DNA from: UBA4582 sp013204195
GTDB taxonomy: Bacteria; Pseudomonadota; Gammaproteobacteria; Pseudomonadales; Azotimanducaceae
Direction: 5' to 3'
Assembly: GCA_963925735.1 (NCBI GenBank)
Contig: CAWUUH010000005.1
Location: 124,001-188,000, forward strand
DNA: 64,000 bases
Shown here piece after piece: positions 1 to 8,414 of this stretch. The first letter of the stretch is position 1. Every line of letters starts with the position of its first letter. The position numbers were made by a program, and so were the translations under genes. Below the pieces are notes generated by a model. That model did not search any database. It had not been told where the DNA came from and was given only the letters and a program-made list of their open reading frames with translations.

Positions 1-399
1 TAGATAGTCAGAGGGTACTCGGTTGCCTTCACCGCCTAACCAGGGCACAACGAAAAATCGGATGTAAAACAAGGCGCCGAAGAACGCGCCGAAGAACATG
101 ACCTCGGAGAAAATGAACCAGCTCATACCCCAAACGTAAGAACGGTTCATTTGGTCACTGTAAAGCTTTGCGTGGTTCTCATCAATCACCTTACTGAACC
201 AGACAAATAAGGTCGACGCCAACACTAACCCCCCGATAAGTAGAACCCAGGAGCCGAAAGAGCTATCAACCCCGGCCTTCATCTCATTGAGCATGTTACC
301 CATGCCAAACACGGTGAGAAAAATCCCCAAGGAAGCAAAAATAGGCAGTTTGCTGTCAGTCGGGACATAATATGATTCGTACGTTGCGTCATTTGCCAT
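1..399 (-). CDS. ctaE: Cytochrome c oxidase subunit III, 5' part only (cut by window edge)
   Basis: Subunit III of the aa3-type haem-copper oxidase, a membrane protein that stabilises the catalytic subunit I. My translation gives 133 codons from an ATG at 397-399 and stays open to base 1, so roughly the N-terminal half is present. Hydrophobic segments lie near residues 18-36, 49-68 and 89-116. The third carries the family-typical run FIFSEVMFFGAFFGALFYIR. It is the last visible gene of the leftward ctaC-ctaD-ctaG-ctaE operon, 33 bases after ctaG, which is the usual proteobacterial order. The call is firm; full length cannot be judged. Confidence 0.95.
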   Translation of the reverse strand, partial: MANDATYESYYVPTDSKLPIFASLGIFLTVFGMGNMLNEMKAGVDSSFGSWVLLIGGLVLASTLFVWFSKVIDENHAKLYSDQMNRSYVWGMSWFIFSEVMFFGAFFGALFYIRFFVVPWLGGEGNRVPSDYL

Positions 400-432
400 G
401 CTTAATCTCCATCAAATTCGGCGCGGATCTGC

Positions 433-990
433 CTATTCTGCAGCTACTGCGGGCTGATCCTGGGGTTGCTCGGTAATATCGAACAATGTGTAAGATAACG
501 TGAGTGTCTCAATCTCTGGAGGCACGTCGCGATCAATTATAAATCTCAATGGCATATCCAGTGATTCACCGGTTGCCAGTTGCTGCTGCTCAAAACAAAA
601 ACATTCCGTCTTGTGTAAATAGGTCGCCGCCATAAATGGCGTAACACTCGGTACCGCTTGGGCCGTCATCGTCGTACGCGCAGTATTTCTGACATAAAAA
701 TTTGTGGTATTCAACTCGCCCGGATGAACCTTCATCGAACGCACCTGGGGTCTAAAATCCCAGGGCATATCGACATTATTATTGGTTAAAAACTGGATCG
801 TCACGAGCCGGTCTTTGTCAATTTCTTCTACCGTTGACTGCGTATATTGCTCACCAGTCTTACCGTTCAAACCGGTTATCTCGCAAAACACCGTATATAA
901 CGGCACCAGAGCAAACCCAAAGCCAAACATTCCAAAGGCGACTAACACCAGCTTCAGGACCGTTCTTGGTTTTGGGACTGCCTCTGTCAT
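433..990 (-). CDS. ctaG: Cytochrome c oxidase assembly protein CtaG (Cox11 family)
   Basis: Copper chaperone that delivers copper to the CuB site of oxidase subunit I at the periplasmic face of the inner membrane. The 185-residue protein has one N-terminal membrane anchor (about residues 11-33), followed by the conserved cysteine in YTVFCEITG (Cys36). The copper-binding CFCF motif is at residues 130-133. Length and single-anchor layout fit Cox11. It lies between ctaD and ctaE, 22 bases after ctaD, so its product is made together with the subunit it metallates. Confidence 0.95.
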   Translation of the reverse strand: MTEAVPKPRTVLKLVLVAFGMFGFGFALVPLYTVFCEITGLNGKTGEQYTQSTVEEIDKDRLVTIQFLTNNNVDMPWDFRPQVRSMKVHPGELNTTNFYVRNTARTTMTAQAVPSVTPFMAATYLHKTECFCFEQQQLATGESLDMPLRFIIDRDVPPEIETLTLSYTLFDITEQPQDQPAVAAE

Positions 991-1012
991 AACGTTCTTC
1001 CTTACGCTCTAG

Positions 1013-2617
1013 TTAACCGTGCGCTTCTTTTAGATCAACTTCATCTGGATGAGAAAATGTATGGTATGGCGCAGGTGATGGAATCGTCCATTCCAGACCA
1101 TGAGCACCTTCCCAGACTTGCGCAGTCGCTTTCTTACCCGTCCTGATACACTTAATCACAATGAACAGGAACAACAGCTGCGAGAACCCAAACAAGAACG
1201 CACCGATACTAGACACCATATTATAGTCGGCAAACTGGAGCGCATAGTCAGGAACTCGACGTGGCATACCGGCTAAACCAATAAAGTGTTGTGGGAAGAA
1301 GGTGACGTTGACGCCCACAAATGATAACCAGAAGTGAGTTTTGCCCAAGGTCTCGTCGTACATATTGCCGGTCCATTTTGGCAGCCAGTAGTATACCGCC
1401 GCCATGATCGAGAAGATCGAACCTGGTACTAAGACATAGTGGAAGTGAGCGACCACAAAATAGGTGTCCTGATACTGGAAGTCTGCAGGCGCTATGGACA
1501 ACATCAGCCCCGACAAGCCGCCGATGGTGAACAAAATCACAAACGCGATGGCGAATAGCATAGGCGTTTCAAAGCTCATTGAACCCTGCCACATCGTTGC
1601 CACCCAGTTGAACACTTTCACACCGGTCGGTACCGCGATCAGCATGGTCGCGTACATGAAATAAAGCTCGCCCGCTAAAGGCATACCCACTGTGAACATG
1701 TGGTGAGCCCAGACGATGAAAGACAAAAAGGCGATCGACGAGGTCGCATAGACCATTGAGGCATAGCCAAACAGGCGCTTACGGGCAAACGTCGGGATAA
1801 TCGCTGAGACGACACCAAACGCCGGCAGAATCATGATATAGACCTCCGGGTGACCGAAGAACCAAAATACATGCTGGAACAGCACCGGATCACCACCACC
1901 GCCAGCATTAAAGAATGCCGTGCCGAAGTGAATATCCATCAACATCATTGTCACCACACCCGCCAAAACAGGCATCACCGCGATCAGCAAGTACGCCGTA
2001 ATCAACCAGGTCCAGACAAACAGTGGCATCTGCATCAGCGTCATGCCAGGTGCACGCAGGTTCAAGATAGTAACAACAACGTTAATAGAACCCATGATGG
2101 ATGAAATACCCATCAAGTGAACCGCAAAGATAAAGAACGTAACGCTCGGTGGCGCAAAGTCGGTAGACAAAGGTGCATAGAACGTCCAGCCAAAGTTAGG
2201 ACCGCCGCCATCCATGAACAAGGTGCTTGCCAGCATAGTGAAAGCAAACGGCAGTATCCAAAAGCTGTAGTTATTCATTCTCGGTAACGCCATGTCAGGC
2301 GCGCCAATCATCATCGGTACCAACCAGTTAGCCAGACCCACAAAGGCAGGCATGACGGCACCAAACACCATGATCAAACCGTGCATGGTCGTCATCTGGT
2401 TAAAGAACGCGGGCTCGATGAGCTGCAGTCCGGGCTGGAACAACTCGGCGCGAATCACCAGGGCAAACGTTCCGCCGAGAAGAAACATGGCAAAGCTAAA
2501 CCATAGGTACAGGGTACCGATGTCTTTGTGGTTGGTGGTATACACCCATCGCATCAGGCCCTTGGCCGGACCATGATGATGGTCGTCGTGGTGGTGTTCT
2601 TCAATAATTGCGCTCAT
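1013..2617 (-). CDS. ctaD: Cytochrome c oxidase subunit I
   Basis: Catalytic subunit of the aa3-type terminal oxidase, reducing oxygen to water while pumping protons. The 534-residue protein is polytopic. Visible metal ligands are His79 (haem a), His256 with Tyr260 in GHPEVY (CuB and the cross-linked Tyr), His305/His306 (CuB) and His391/His393 in AHFHY (haems a3 and a). The K-channel lysine is present in TGVKVFNW (Lys334), so this is a type-A oxidase. A histidine-rich stretch occurs at residues 8-15. It lies 14 bases downstream of ctaC in the same operon. Confidence 0.98.
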   Translation of the reverse strand: MSAIIEEHHHDDHHHGPAKGLMRWVYTTNHKDIGTLYLWFSFAMFLLGGTFALVIRAELFQPGLQLIEPAFFNQMTTMHGLIMVFGAVMPAFVGLANWLVPMMIGAPDMALPRMNNYSFWILPFAFTMLASTLFMDGGGPNFGWTFYAPLSTDFAPPSVTFFIFAVHLMGISSIMGSINVVVTILNLRAPGMTLMQMPLFVWTWLITAYLLIAVMPVLAGVVTMMLMDIHFGTAFFNAGGGGDPVLFQHVFWFFGHPEVYIMILPAFGVVSAIIPTFARKRLFGYASMVYATSSIAFLSFIVWAHHMFTVGMPLAGELYFMYATMLIAVPTGVKVFNWVATMWQGSMSFETPMLFAIAFVILFTIGGLSGLMLSIAPADFQYQDTYFVVAHFHYVLVPGSIFSIMAAVYYWLPKWTGNMYDETLGKTHFWLSFVGVNVTFFPQHFIGLAGMPRRVPDYALQFADYNMVSSIGAFLFGFSQLLFLFIVIKCIRTGKKATAQVWEGAHGLEWTIPSPAPYHTFSHPDEVDLKEAHG

Positions 2618-2631
2618 CCTGAATCTCCTGA

Positions 2632-3774
2632 CTACTGGCCGGTGCTCATCATGTTATTCACTTCTCGTGGCTGGATGGAATCACCCATGGTATTGCCCCA
2701 AGTGTTTCGTTCATAGGTTACAACTGCAGCAATTTCAGCGGCATTCAACTGCCCCTTAAAGGATTGCATTGCCGTACCCGCTTTACCATTCAAGACAATA
2801 TCCAGATGGTCAGCAATCGGGCCAACCGCAAGCCCTTTACCGACGAGGGATGGGAATGCGGGCGGCAGGCCTTGGCCGTTAGCCTGGTGACAAGCGGCAC
2901 AAACGCGACCGTAAACATCTTCACCTTTTACCATCAACTCTTCATCGGTCCATTCTTTACCCACGGTCTCGTAGACCAGGCGGGCTTCTTCTTGCTTGCC
3001 TGCCAGCCAGGTGTCGTATTCAGCACGCTCGACTGCGCGAACCACGACGGGCATAAATCCATGCTCCTTGCCGCACAATTCCGCACACTGGCCACGATAG
3101 GTACCCGGCGTGTCTACTACGGTCCAGGCTTCATGAACAAAACCCGGGATAGCGTCGCGCTTGATCGCAAAATCAGGCACCCACCAGGCGTGCAAGGTAT
3201 CGCCAGAGGTCACCAGAAAACGCACACGAGTATTAATTGGAATAACCAGTTCGTTGTCCACATCCAACAGGTAGTGCTCGCGCTTGCGAACCTCATTTTT
3301 GATTTCTTCCTGAGGGGTCAGCAAAGAGCTGATAAACTTCACTTCCTTGGTAGGATCGTCGTTCAGATAGGTGTATTGCCATTTCCACTGCAAACCACGA
3401 ACCTCAATATCGATCTCGGCATTACCAGCATCGTACATGGCGGTGAGTGTTTTCGTCGCAGGGATCGCCATTGCGACCAATATAATCACGGGGACGATGG
3501 TCCAGAGAATCTCGATTTTAGTGTTATCGTGAAAATCAGCGGGCACTGCACCCAAAGACTTTCTATGCACCAGCATAGAATAGATCATCACCGAAAATAC
3601 CAGCGCGCCAATCACCACGCAGACCCAAAAGATCAGCATATGCAGGTCGTATACCTGGCGGCTAATATCGGTAACCCCTTGTCTCATGTTCACCGACCAA
3701 TCAGCGTGTACAACGCTGCTGGGCAGTAGCAGCGACAAAGCAACTAACAACTTACTCTGTTTCGCTTTATCCAT
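2632..3774 (-). CDS. ctaC: Cytochrome c oxidase subunit II with fused cytochrome c domain (caa3 type)
   Basis: Electron-entry subunit. It starts with a signal-peptide-like stretch (residues 1-24), followed by two membrane helices (about 44-68 and 88-106) and a periplasmic cupredoxin domain. The CuA ligands are visible: His195, Cys230, Cys234, His238 and Met241 in QCAELCGKEHGFM. The C-terminal 100 residues add a mono-haem cytochrome c domain with CAACH at residues 292-296, so electrons can pass from the attached cytochrome to CuA. At 380 residues it is about 100 longer than plain subunit II, which the fusion explains. First gene of the operon, behind a promoter-like site near 4032-4059. Confidence 0.97.
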   Translation of the reverse strand: MDKAKQSKLLVALSLLLPSSVVHADWSVNMRQGVTDISRQVYDLHMLIFWVCVVIGALVFSVMIYSMLVHRKSLGAVPADFHDNTKIEILWTIVPVIILVAMAIPATKTLTAMYDAGNAEIDIEVRGLQWKWQYTYLNDDPTKEVKFISSLLTPQEEIKNEVRKREHYLLDVDNELVIPINTRVRFLVTSGDTLHAWWVPDFAIKRDAIPGFVHEAWTVVDTPGTYRGQCAELCGKEHGFMPVVVRAVERAEYDTWLAGKQEEARLVYETVGKEWTDEELMVKGEDVYGRVCAACHQANGQGLPPAFPSLVGKGLAVGPIADHLDIVLNGKAGTAMQSFKGQLNAAEIAAVVTYERNTWGNTMGDSIQPREVNNMMSTGQ

Positions 3775-4031
3775 CCCAAGAACTCCAATTTTGAATAATC
3801 ACCATCCGGGCAGCCACTGCTGGCCGGACATTAAAACTTTCGCGAATAACTAACGCTGAATACGCAGTCGCAGCGGTTACGGTTTACGCTCGCCGCATGC
3901 ACTGCGTTGACTGGCAACCCCCTAGAAGCAGGAAATCGGGCGCATACTAACACGATCGCCACAGCAGGCGTAACTTATCACGCACCTGGATATGCAATAT
4001 CACGAAACTGTATAGACAAGAAACCGGCGCA

Positions 4032-4059
4032 ATTATAGCAACGCCGACGGGTTTCTCAA
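4032..4059 (-). promoter_or_regulatory. Sigma70-type promoter for the cox operon
   Basis: On the minus strand, TTGAGA (4054-4059) and a perfect TATAAT (4032-4037) are separated by 16 bases. The site points at ctaC and would give an untranslated leader of about 250 bases. The rest of the 3775-4178 gap holds no ORF, tRNA or convincing terminator that I can see, so this long leader is the main content of the gap. Confidence 0.6.
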
Positions 4060-4178
4060 GGTTTGGGGGCGCTAAATAGGCAGCTATTCGAGTAATTATC
4101 GACGAATTTTGGCATTTGCAACCCCGCCAGACAAATCAAGGGGGCCTCCCGCGGATAGCGCCCTCGAGTAGCCGAGCA

Positions 4179-4379
4179 TCAGTCCCTTAATTTGATGGGT
4201 TGCCAGTCACCCACGGCCTTCTCGGTACTGGCCACCGGCAAATCATCCAGGTTCTGCTTGAAGTCGCACTGATTGCAGTGCCGACTCTGACCCGCGGCGG
4301 TTTGCACCACATAAATAAGATCTTCGACGCCGCATTGGGGACAAATAGCACCCGCGATAAAACGTTTTCGACTAGTCAA
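4179..4379 (-). CDS. yheV: YheV-like zinc-ribbon protein (DUF2387 family)
   Basis: Small 66-residue protein with two CxxC pairs: CPQC near the start and CNQC about 27 residues later, the pattern of a four-cysteine zinc ribbon. Function in the family is unknown. I choose the TTG at 4377-4379 because a strong Shine-Dalgarno (AGGAGGGG) sits six bases before it, and the conserved part begins right there with RKRFIAGAICPQC. The gene overlaps the end of prlC by eight bases, so translation is probably coupled. The prlC-yheV pair also occurs in Pseudomonas (from memory). A longer in-frame reading to 4667 would only re-read prlC. Confidence 0.8.
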   Translation of the reverse strand: MTSRKRFIAGAICPQCGVEDLIYVVQTAAGQSRHCNQCDFKQNLDDLPVASTEKAVGDWQPIKLRD

Positions 4380-6408
4380 GGATCCCCTCCTGACGCAACA
4401 GCGCGGTGATCTCAGGCTCTCTACCCATAAACGCCACAAACATGTCCATGGGCGCCTCGGACCCGCCTTGCTCAAGGATTGTCGCCAAAAATTTCTCACC
4501 AGTCTGACGATTGAATATCCCTTCTTGCTGGAACCGCGAAAACGCATCTGCCGACAAGACCTCAGCCCACTTATAGCTGTAATACCCTGCAGCATAGCCA
4601 CCACCAAAGATATGACCAAAACCATGTTGAAACCGATTGAACGGTGCCGCTTGCATGACGGCCACACGGGATCTCACCTCGTCCAGCAGCTTTTGTATCT
4701 GTTGCGCTTGAGCGGGATCAAACTCACAGCGAAGACGGAAATCAAACAGGGAAAACTCCACTTGACGCACCATCTGCATGGCGGACTGAAAGTTTTTAGC
4801 GGCCAAAACTTTTTGCAGCAACGCTGTCGGAAGCGGTTCACCTGTCTCATAGTGACCGGAGATGAACGCCAGGGCCTCTTCTTGCCAACACCAGTTCTCC
4901 ATGAACTGACTCGGCAACTCTACCGCATCCCACGCGACGCCGTTGATGCCGGAAACATCCGCACAAGCTACTCGAGTCAGCATATGATGTAGGCCATGGC
5001 CAAATTCATGGAACAGCGTGACGACTTCATCATGGGTCAGCAGTGCCGGCTGACTGCCCACTGGCGCAGAAAAATTGCAGGTTAGATATGCCACCGGCAA
5101 TTGCAAGCTGCCATCAGCGCGCAGACGTCGAACGCGGCAATCGTCCATCCAGGCACCACCCTGTTTGTGCTGGCGGGCATACAAATCCAGGTAAAAGCGG
5201 GCGATCAAGGCGCCATTTCTGAAAATATTATAAGTGGTCACGTCAGGGTGCCAGGTTTTAATATCCTCGACTTGCACGACCTCCAGATCGAACAATCGAC
5301 TGACCACCTCGAACATACCCAGAATGACTGTCGGTGCAGGCAGATAGGGGCGCAAGGCCTCATCAGAGACACTGAACTTACTTTCTTTGAGCTTCTCGGC
5401 ATAAAAGCCCAAATCCCAGGGATTGATTTCCACAGCGCCGAAAGCGGTTCTTGCGAATTCGCAGAGCTCATCAAACTCAGTCACCGCTGCCGGTTTTGCG
5501 TGGGTTGCCAGATCGTTCAAAAACGTCAATACCTGGTCTGTGGACTCTGCCATCTTGGTCGCCAACGACAGCTCCGCATAGTTGTCAAAACCCAGTAATC
5601 TGGCCTTTTCTTTCTCTAACGTCAGGATCTCGATCATCACCTGAGAGTTATCCCACTGCCCAGCATTCGGCCCCAGATCTGACGCTCGAGTCACATAGGC
5701 TTCATACATCTGTCGACGTAATGGCTGATTTTCACAGTAGGTCAGGACGGGCATATAGCTGGGGAATTCCAGGGTGAATAGATAGCCCTGCTCACCCCGT
5801 TGTTCAGCGGTCTGTCTGGCAAGCGCTAGGGCGCTGGCGGGCAAGCCAGCTAATTCGGATTCGTCACTGATCAGTTTCGACCAGGCCATGGTCGCATCGA
5901 GTACATTATCGTTAAATTGACCCGACAAGGCTGCGAGTCGTTTACCAATCTCAGCAAACCGTTGTTGTTGTTCTCGCGGCAAATCGATACCCGACAAGCG
6001 GAAATCTCGCAGGGCGTTATCCAGCGCCTTGCGTTCGGCCTTGCCCAATTGCGCATATTCGGCGCTCGCGGCAATTGCCTGATAGGCTTTAAATAGCCTT
6101 GGGTTCTGGCCCAGTGCCGTCGCATATTCAGACAGCTTCGGCCGACAGCCATTCCAGGCCTCGCGCAATTCCGGAGTATTTACCACGGCGTTCATATGCC
6201 CGACGGCCGAATAGGCTTGCCGGAGCTCATCATCCATCTGCTCGATCACGCTCACTAGGCCTGCCCAAGTCGTTTGGCCGGCGTCCAGCAGCGCATCAAT
6301 CGCTTGCAGGTTGGCGGCCAGCCGCGCCTCGATGGCCGGCAAGACGTGCTCCGGCTTAATCAAATCAAACGGTGGCAGTTCATGGGTTTCCAACAACGGA
6401 TTCTTCAT
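4372..6408 (-). CDS. prlC: Oligopeptidase A (M3 family zinc metallopeptidase)
   Basis: Cytoplasmic peptidase that degrades short peptides, including cleaved signal peptides. The 678-residue length is typical of PrlC/OpdA. The zinc site HEFGH is at residues 467-471, in the context TLFHEFGHGLHHM. The remainder is the mostly helical M3 fold. There is no signal peptide, consistent with a cytoplasmic enzyme. It is followed by the overlapping yheV and preceded by aroE 14 bases upstream on the same strand. Confidence 0.96.
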   Translation of the reverse strand: MKNPLLETHELPPFDLIKPEHVLPAIEARLAANLQAIDALLDAGQTTWAGLVSVIEQMDDELRQAYSAVGHMNAVVNTPELREAWNGCRPKLSEYATALGQNPRLFKAYQAIAASAEYAQLGKAERKALDNALRDFRLSGIDLPREQQQRFAEIGKRLAALSGQFNDNVLDATMAWSKLISDESELAGLPASALALARQTAEQRGEQGYLFTLEFPSYMPVLTYCENQPLRRQMYEAYVTRASDLGPNAGQWDNSQVMIEILTLEKEKARLLGFDNYAELSLATKMAESTDQVLTFLNDLATHAKPAAVTEFDELCEFARTAFGAVEINPWDLGFYAEKLKESKFSVSDEALRPYLPAPTVILGMFEVVSRLFDLEVVQVEDIKTWHPDVTTYNIFRNGALIARFYLDLYARQHKQGGAWMDDCRVRRLRADGSLQLPVAYLTCNFSAPVGSQPALLTHDEVVTLFHEFGHGLHHMLTRVACADVSGINGVAWDAVELPSQFMENWCWQEEALAFISGHYETGEPLPTALLQKVLAAKNFQSAMQMVRQVEFSLFDFRLRCEFDPAQAQQIQKLLDEVRSRVAVMQAAPFNRFQHGFGHIFGGGYAAGYYSYKWAEVLSADAFSRFQQEGIFNRQTGEKFLATILEQGGSEAPMDMFVAFMGREPEITALLRQEGILD

Positions 6409-6422
6409 CGTCTATTCTCGTT

Positions 6423-7232
6423 TTAGGTGGCGCGGAGCATCGCTATCACTGGCTCAGTCTTCACTTTTAAGCCAAACCAGATCTCGAACGCCAGGGCCGC
6501 CTGCTCAACAAGCATACCCAGGCCATCGCTAGTCGCTAGCGCCGAATTCGCCTGGCACCACTGGTTAAAGTCGGTGGTCTGATCGCTGTAAACCATATCG
6601 TAAACACAGCTGTTACGGCCAATCACTCGTGCTGGGATCGCAGGTAACCGACCCGTTAAGCCCGCCGAGGTACCATTGATCACCAGGTCATAGGCCGACT
6701 CTAACTCATCACCGCTCGCGAAGTGCTCGAGGCCGTCAAACTGATCGACCAGTACCGCAGACTTCGCCGGGGTTCGGTTCCATAGATGAAGGCATTCGGG
6801 CTCGGCTGCCAATAAATGCCCCAGCACGCCTCGTACTGCGCCACCCGCGCCTAATACCAAAACGCGCTTGCCACGCAGTCGCCAGCCCAGATTGACGGTA
6901 ATATCTGTGACCAAGCCGGGGCCATCCGTGTTGTCACCCACCAGCTTACCATCAGCCTGCACCCTGATCGTGTTCACGGCCTCGGCGATGCGGGCACTGT
7001 CCGACACCGTATCGGCTAGCTGATAGGCGTCGAATTTAAACGGCACGGTGATGTTAAAACCCTTCGCGCCCGCAGCGATGAACTCTCGAGCGCGGGCCTC
7101 AAACCCATCCAGTGGCGGCTGGATTTTATCGTAACGGATATCGATACCCACCTGGCTCGCAAAGGCTTGGTGAATTCGAGGGGATTGGCTATGACCCACG
7201 GGGTGTCCTAGCACCGCTAATCGATGCATCAA
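6423..7232 (-). CDS. aroE: Shikimate dehydrogenase (NADP+)
   Basis: Reduces 3-dehydroshikimate to shikimate in aromatic amino-acid synthesis. The 269-residue protein has the substrate motif GHSQSPRIH (residues 14-21 region), the catalytic lysine in ITVPFK (Lys66), the NTDG aspartate (Asp103) and the nucleotide-binding GAGGAVRG near residues 128-135. Length is normal. Its ATG overlaps the tsaC stop by four bases, so the two are probably translationally coupled. The tsaC-aroE pairing matches Pseudomonas (from memory). Confidence 0.96.
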   Translation of the reverse strand: MMHRLAVLGHPVGHSQSPRIHQAFASQVGIDIRYDKIQPPLDGFEARAREFIAAGAKGFNITVPFKFDAYQLADTVSDSARIAEAVNTIRVQADGKLVGDNTDGPGLVTDITVNLGWRLRGKRVLVLGAGGAVRGVLGHLLAAEPECLHLWNRTPAKSAVLVDQFDGLEHFASGDELESAYDLVINGTSAGLTGRLPAIPARVIGRNSCVYDMVYSDQTTDFNQWCQANSALATSDGLGMLVEQAALAFEIWFGLKVKTEPVIAMLRAT

Positions 7233-7813
7233 GCCCCCCCCTGTTGGCTCGCGGCGCGAATCACAGTGCCGCTCAGTAGGTCGCGAATCTCACTGGCGCC
7301 ATCCTGGCCGCCGAGCTCGCCGGGCACAATATAATCAATCGCATCATGAAAATATCGCTGCAACATCAAGATCGACAATGCCGGTTTTTTGCCTCCGGGG
7401 TTCGCGGAAGTCGAGACGATAGGTTGACCCAGACAATCGCAGATCCCTTGCACCACAGGATGCGCGGAAACCCGTATTGCCACCTTATCACTATCGCCGG
7501 CAATCCAATCAGGGACTCGCTGGCTGCGGGGTACCAGGTAAGTCACTGGGCCAGGCCAGGTCTGCTGAAGCAAAGCACGCTGAGCCGTGGTAATTTGACC
7601 AATATAGCCTTCTACTTGCTCAAAGCTGGCACCCACCAAGATCAAGCCTTGGCGCCAGCTGCGTTGCTTCATCAATAGAATTCGATCGACGGCGGGACGA
7701 TTTTCCGGCAAACAGCCCAGACCCCAGACGCCTTCAGTGGGGTAAGCGATCACATCACCCTGCTGTAACCGGGTCGCGACCATCTCGAAACGCCAGGTCT
7801 GGGGGTGAGCCAT
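7229..7813 (-). CDS. tsaC: Threonylcarbamoyl-AMP synthase (YrdC/TsaC)
   Basis: Makes threonylcarbamoyl-AMP from threonine, bicarbonate and ATP for the t6A modification of ANN-decoding tRNAs. The 194-residue single-domain YrdC protein begins MAHPQTWRFEM. The conserved core is visible as IAYPTEGVWGLGC, KQRSW and STSANPGG. I use the ATG at 7811-7813; the frame is open further upstream but that part overlaps purE. A TTG three codons earlier has a better-spaced GGAG and is an alternative start. It lies 16 bases after purE and overlaps aroE by four bases. Confidence 0.93.
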   Translation of the reverse strand: MAHPQTWRFEMVATRLQQGDVIAYPTEGVWGLGCLPENRPAVDRILLMKQRSWRQGLILVGASFEQVEGYIGQITTAQRALLQQTWPGPVTYLVPRSQRVPDWIAGDSDKVAIRVSAHPVVQGICDCLGQPIVSTSANPGGKKPALSILMLQRYFHDAIDYIVPGELGGQDGASEIRDLLSGTVIRAASQQGGA

Positions 7814-7829
7814 TGGAGTCAATGAGCTC

Positions 7830-8324
7830 CTAAACGTCGAGGTTATGGTTCTTCTGACGGATCGCCTCGGCATTCGCCGCACGCTCTGCTACCAGTCGAC
7901 CATGTAAGGCTTCATCCGCCAGCGCCAGCATTTGGGCCGCCAAGTAACCCGCGTTTTTGGCACCAGCCTTACCTATTGCAACCGTGGCAACGGGCACACC
8001 GCCAGGCATCTGCACGGTCGAGAGCAGCGCGTCAAAACCCTGCAACGGACCTGAATCAATGGGCACACCAATCACGGGCTTGAGCGTATGGGCTGCCACT
8101 GCACCGGCGAGATGAGCCGCCATACCCGCACCAGCGATAAATACGGCACAACCGCGCTGCTCCGCATCACGGATAAAGTCCTTGGTGTCTTCCGGAGTGC
8201 GATGGGCAGAAGTCACGCGCACTTCGTAGCTGACACCCAAGCTCTTCAAGACCTCACAACTGGCTTTCATGACGGATAAATCGGAATCCGAGCCCATTAG
8301 AATTGCAACGAATGGCGACGACAT
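7830..8324 (-). CDS. purE: N5-carboxyaminoimidazole ribonucleotide mutase
   Basis: Converts N5-CAIR to CAIR in purine synthesis. The 164-residue protein shows the class I PurE hallmarks: MGSDSDL near the N-terminus, SAHRTPE, and GAGMAAHLAG. In many gammaproteobacteria purK follows purE; here tsaC follows, so the partner ATP-grasp enzyme PurK is not in this window. Confidence 0.97.
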   Translation of the reverse strand: MSSPFVAILMGSDSDLSVMKASCEVLKSLGVSYEVRVTSAHRTPEDTKDFIRDAEQRGCAVFIAGAGMAAHLAGAVAAHTLKPVIGVPIDSGPLQGFDALLSTVQMPGGVPVATVAIGKAGAKNAGYLAAQMLALADEALHGRLVAERAANAEAIRQKNHNLDV

Positions 8325-8414
8325 ACTGGATACTCTGCTGACTTAAGGGGAGCGGAAATTTAACCTAGTCTCTGTCGGCTTTCAAGAACTGCAGATGGTT
8401 TACGCTAAAGATTA

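Noticed and set aside
2764..3729. Long open frame (321 codons) on the strand opposite ctaC
   Set aside because: It mirrors a strongly conserved gene, has no recognisable domain, and its composition is that expected of an antisense frame.
4379..4667. Long form of the zinc-ribbon gene (162 codons)
   Set aside because: The added 5' part lies wholly inside prlC and is not family-like; the TTG at 4377-4379 has a strong Shine-Dalgarno.
5101..5598. Open frames opposite prlC
   Set aside because: Antisense shadows of a conserved peptidase gene with no ribosome-binding site or family resemblance.
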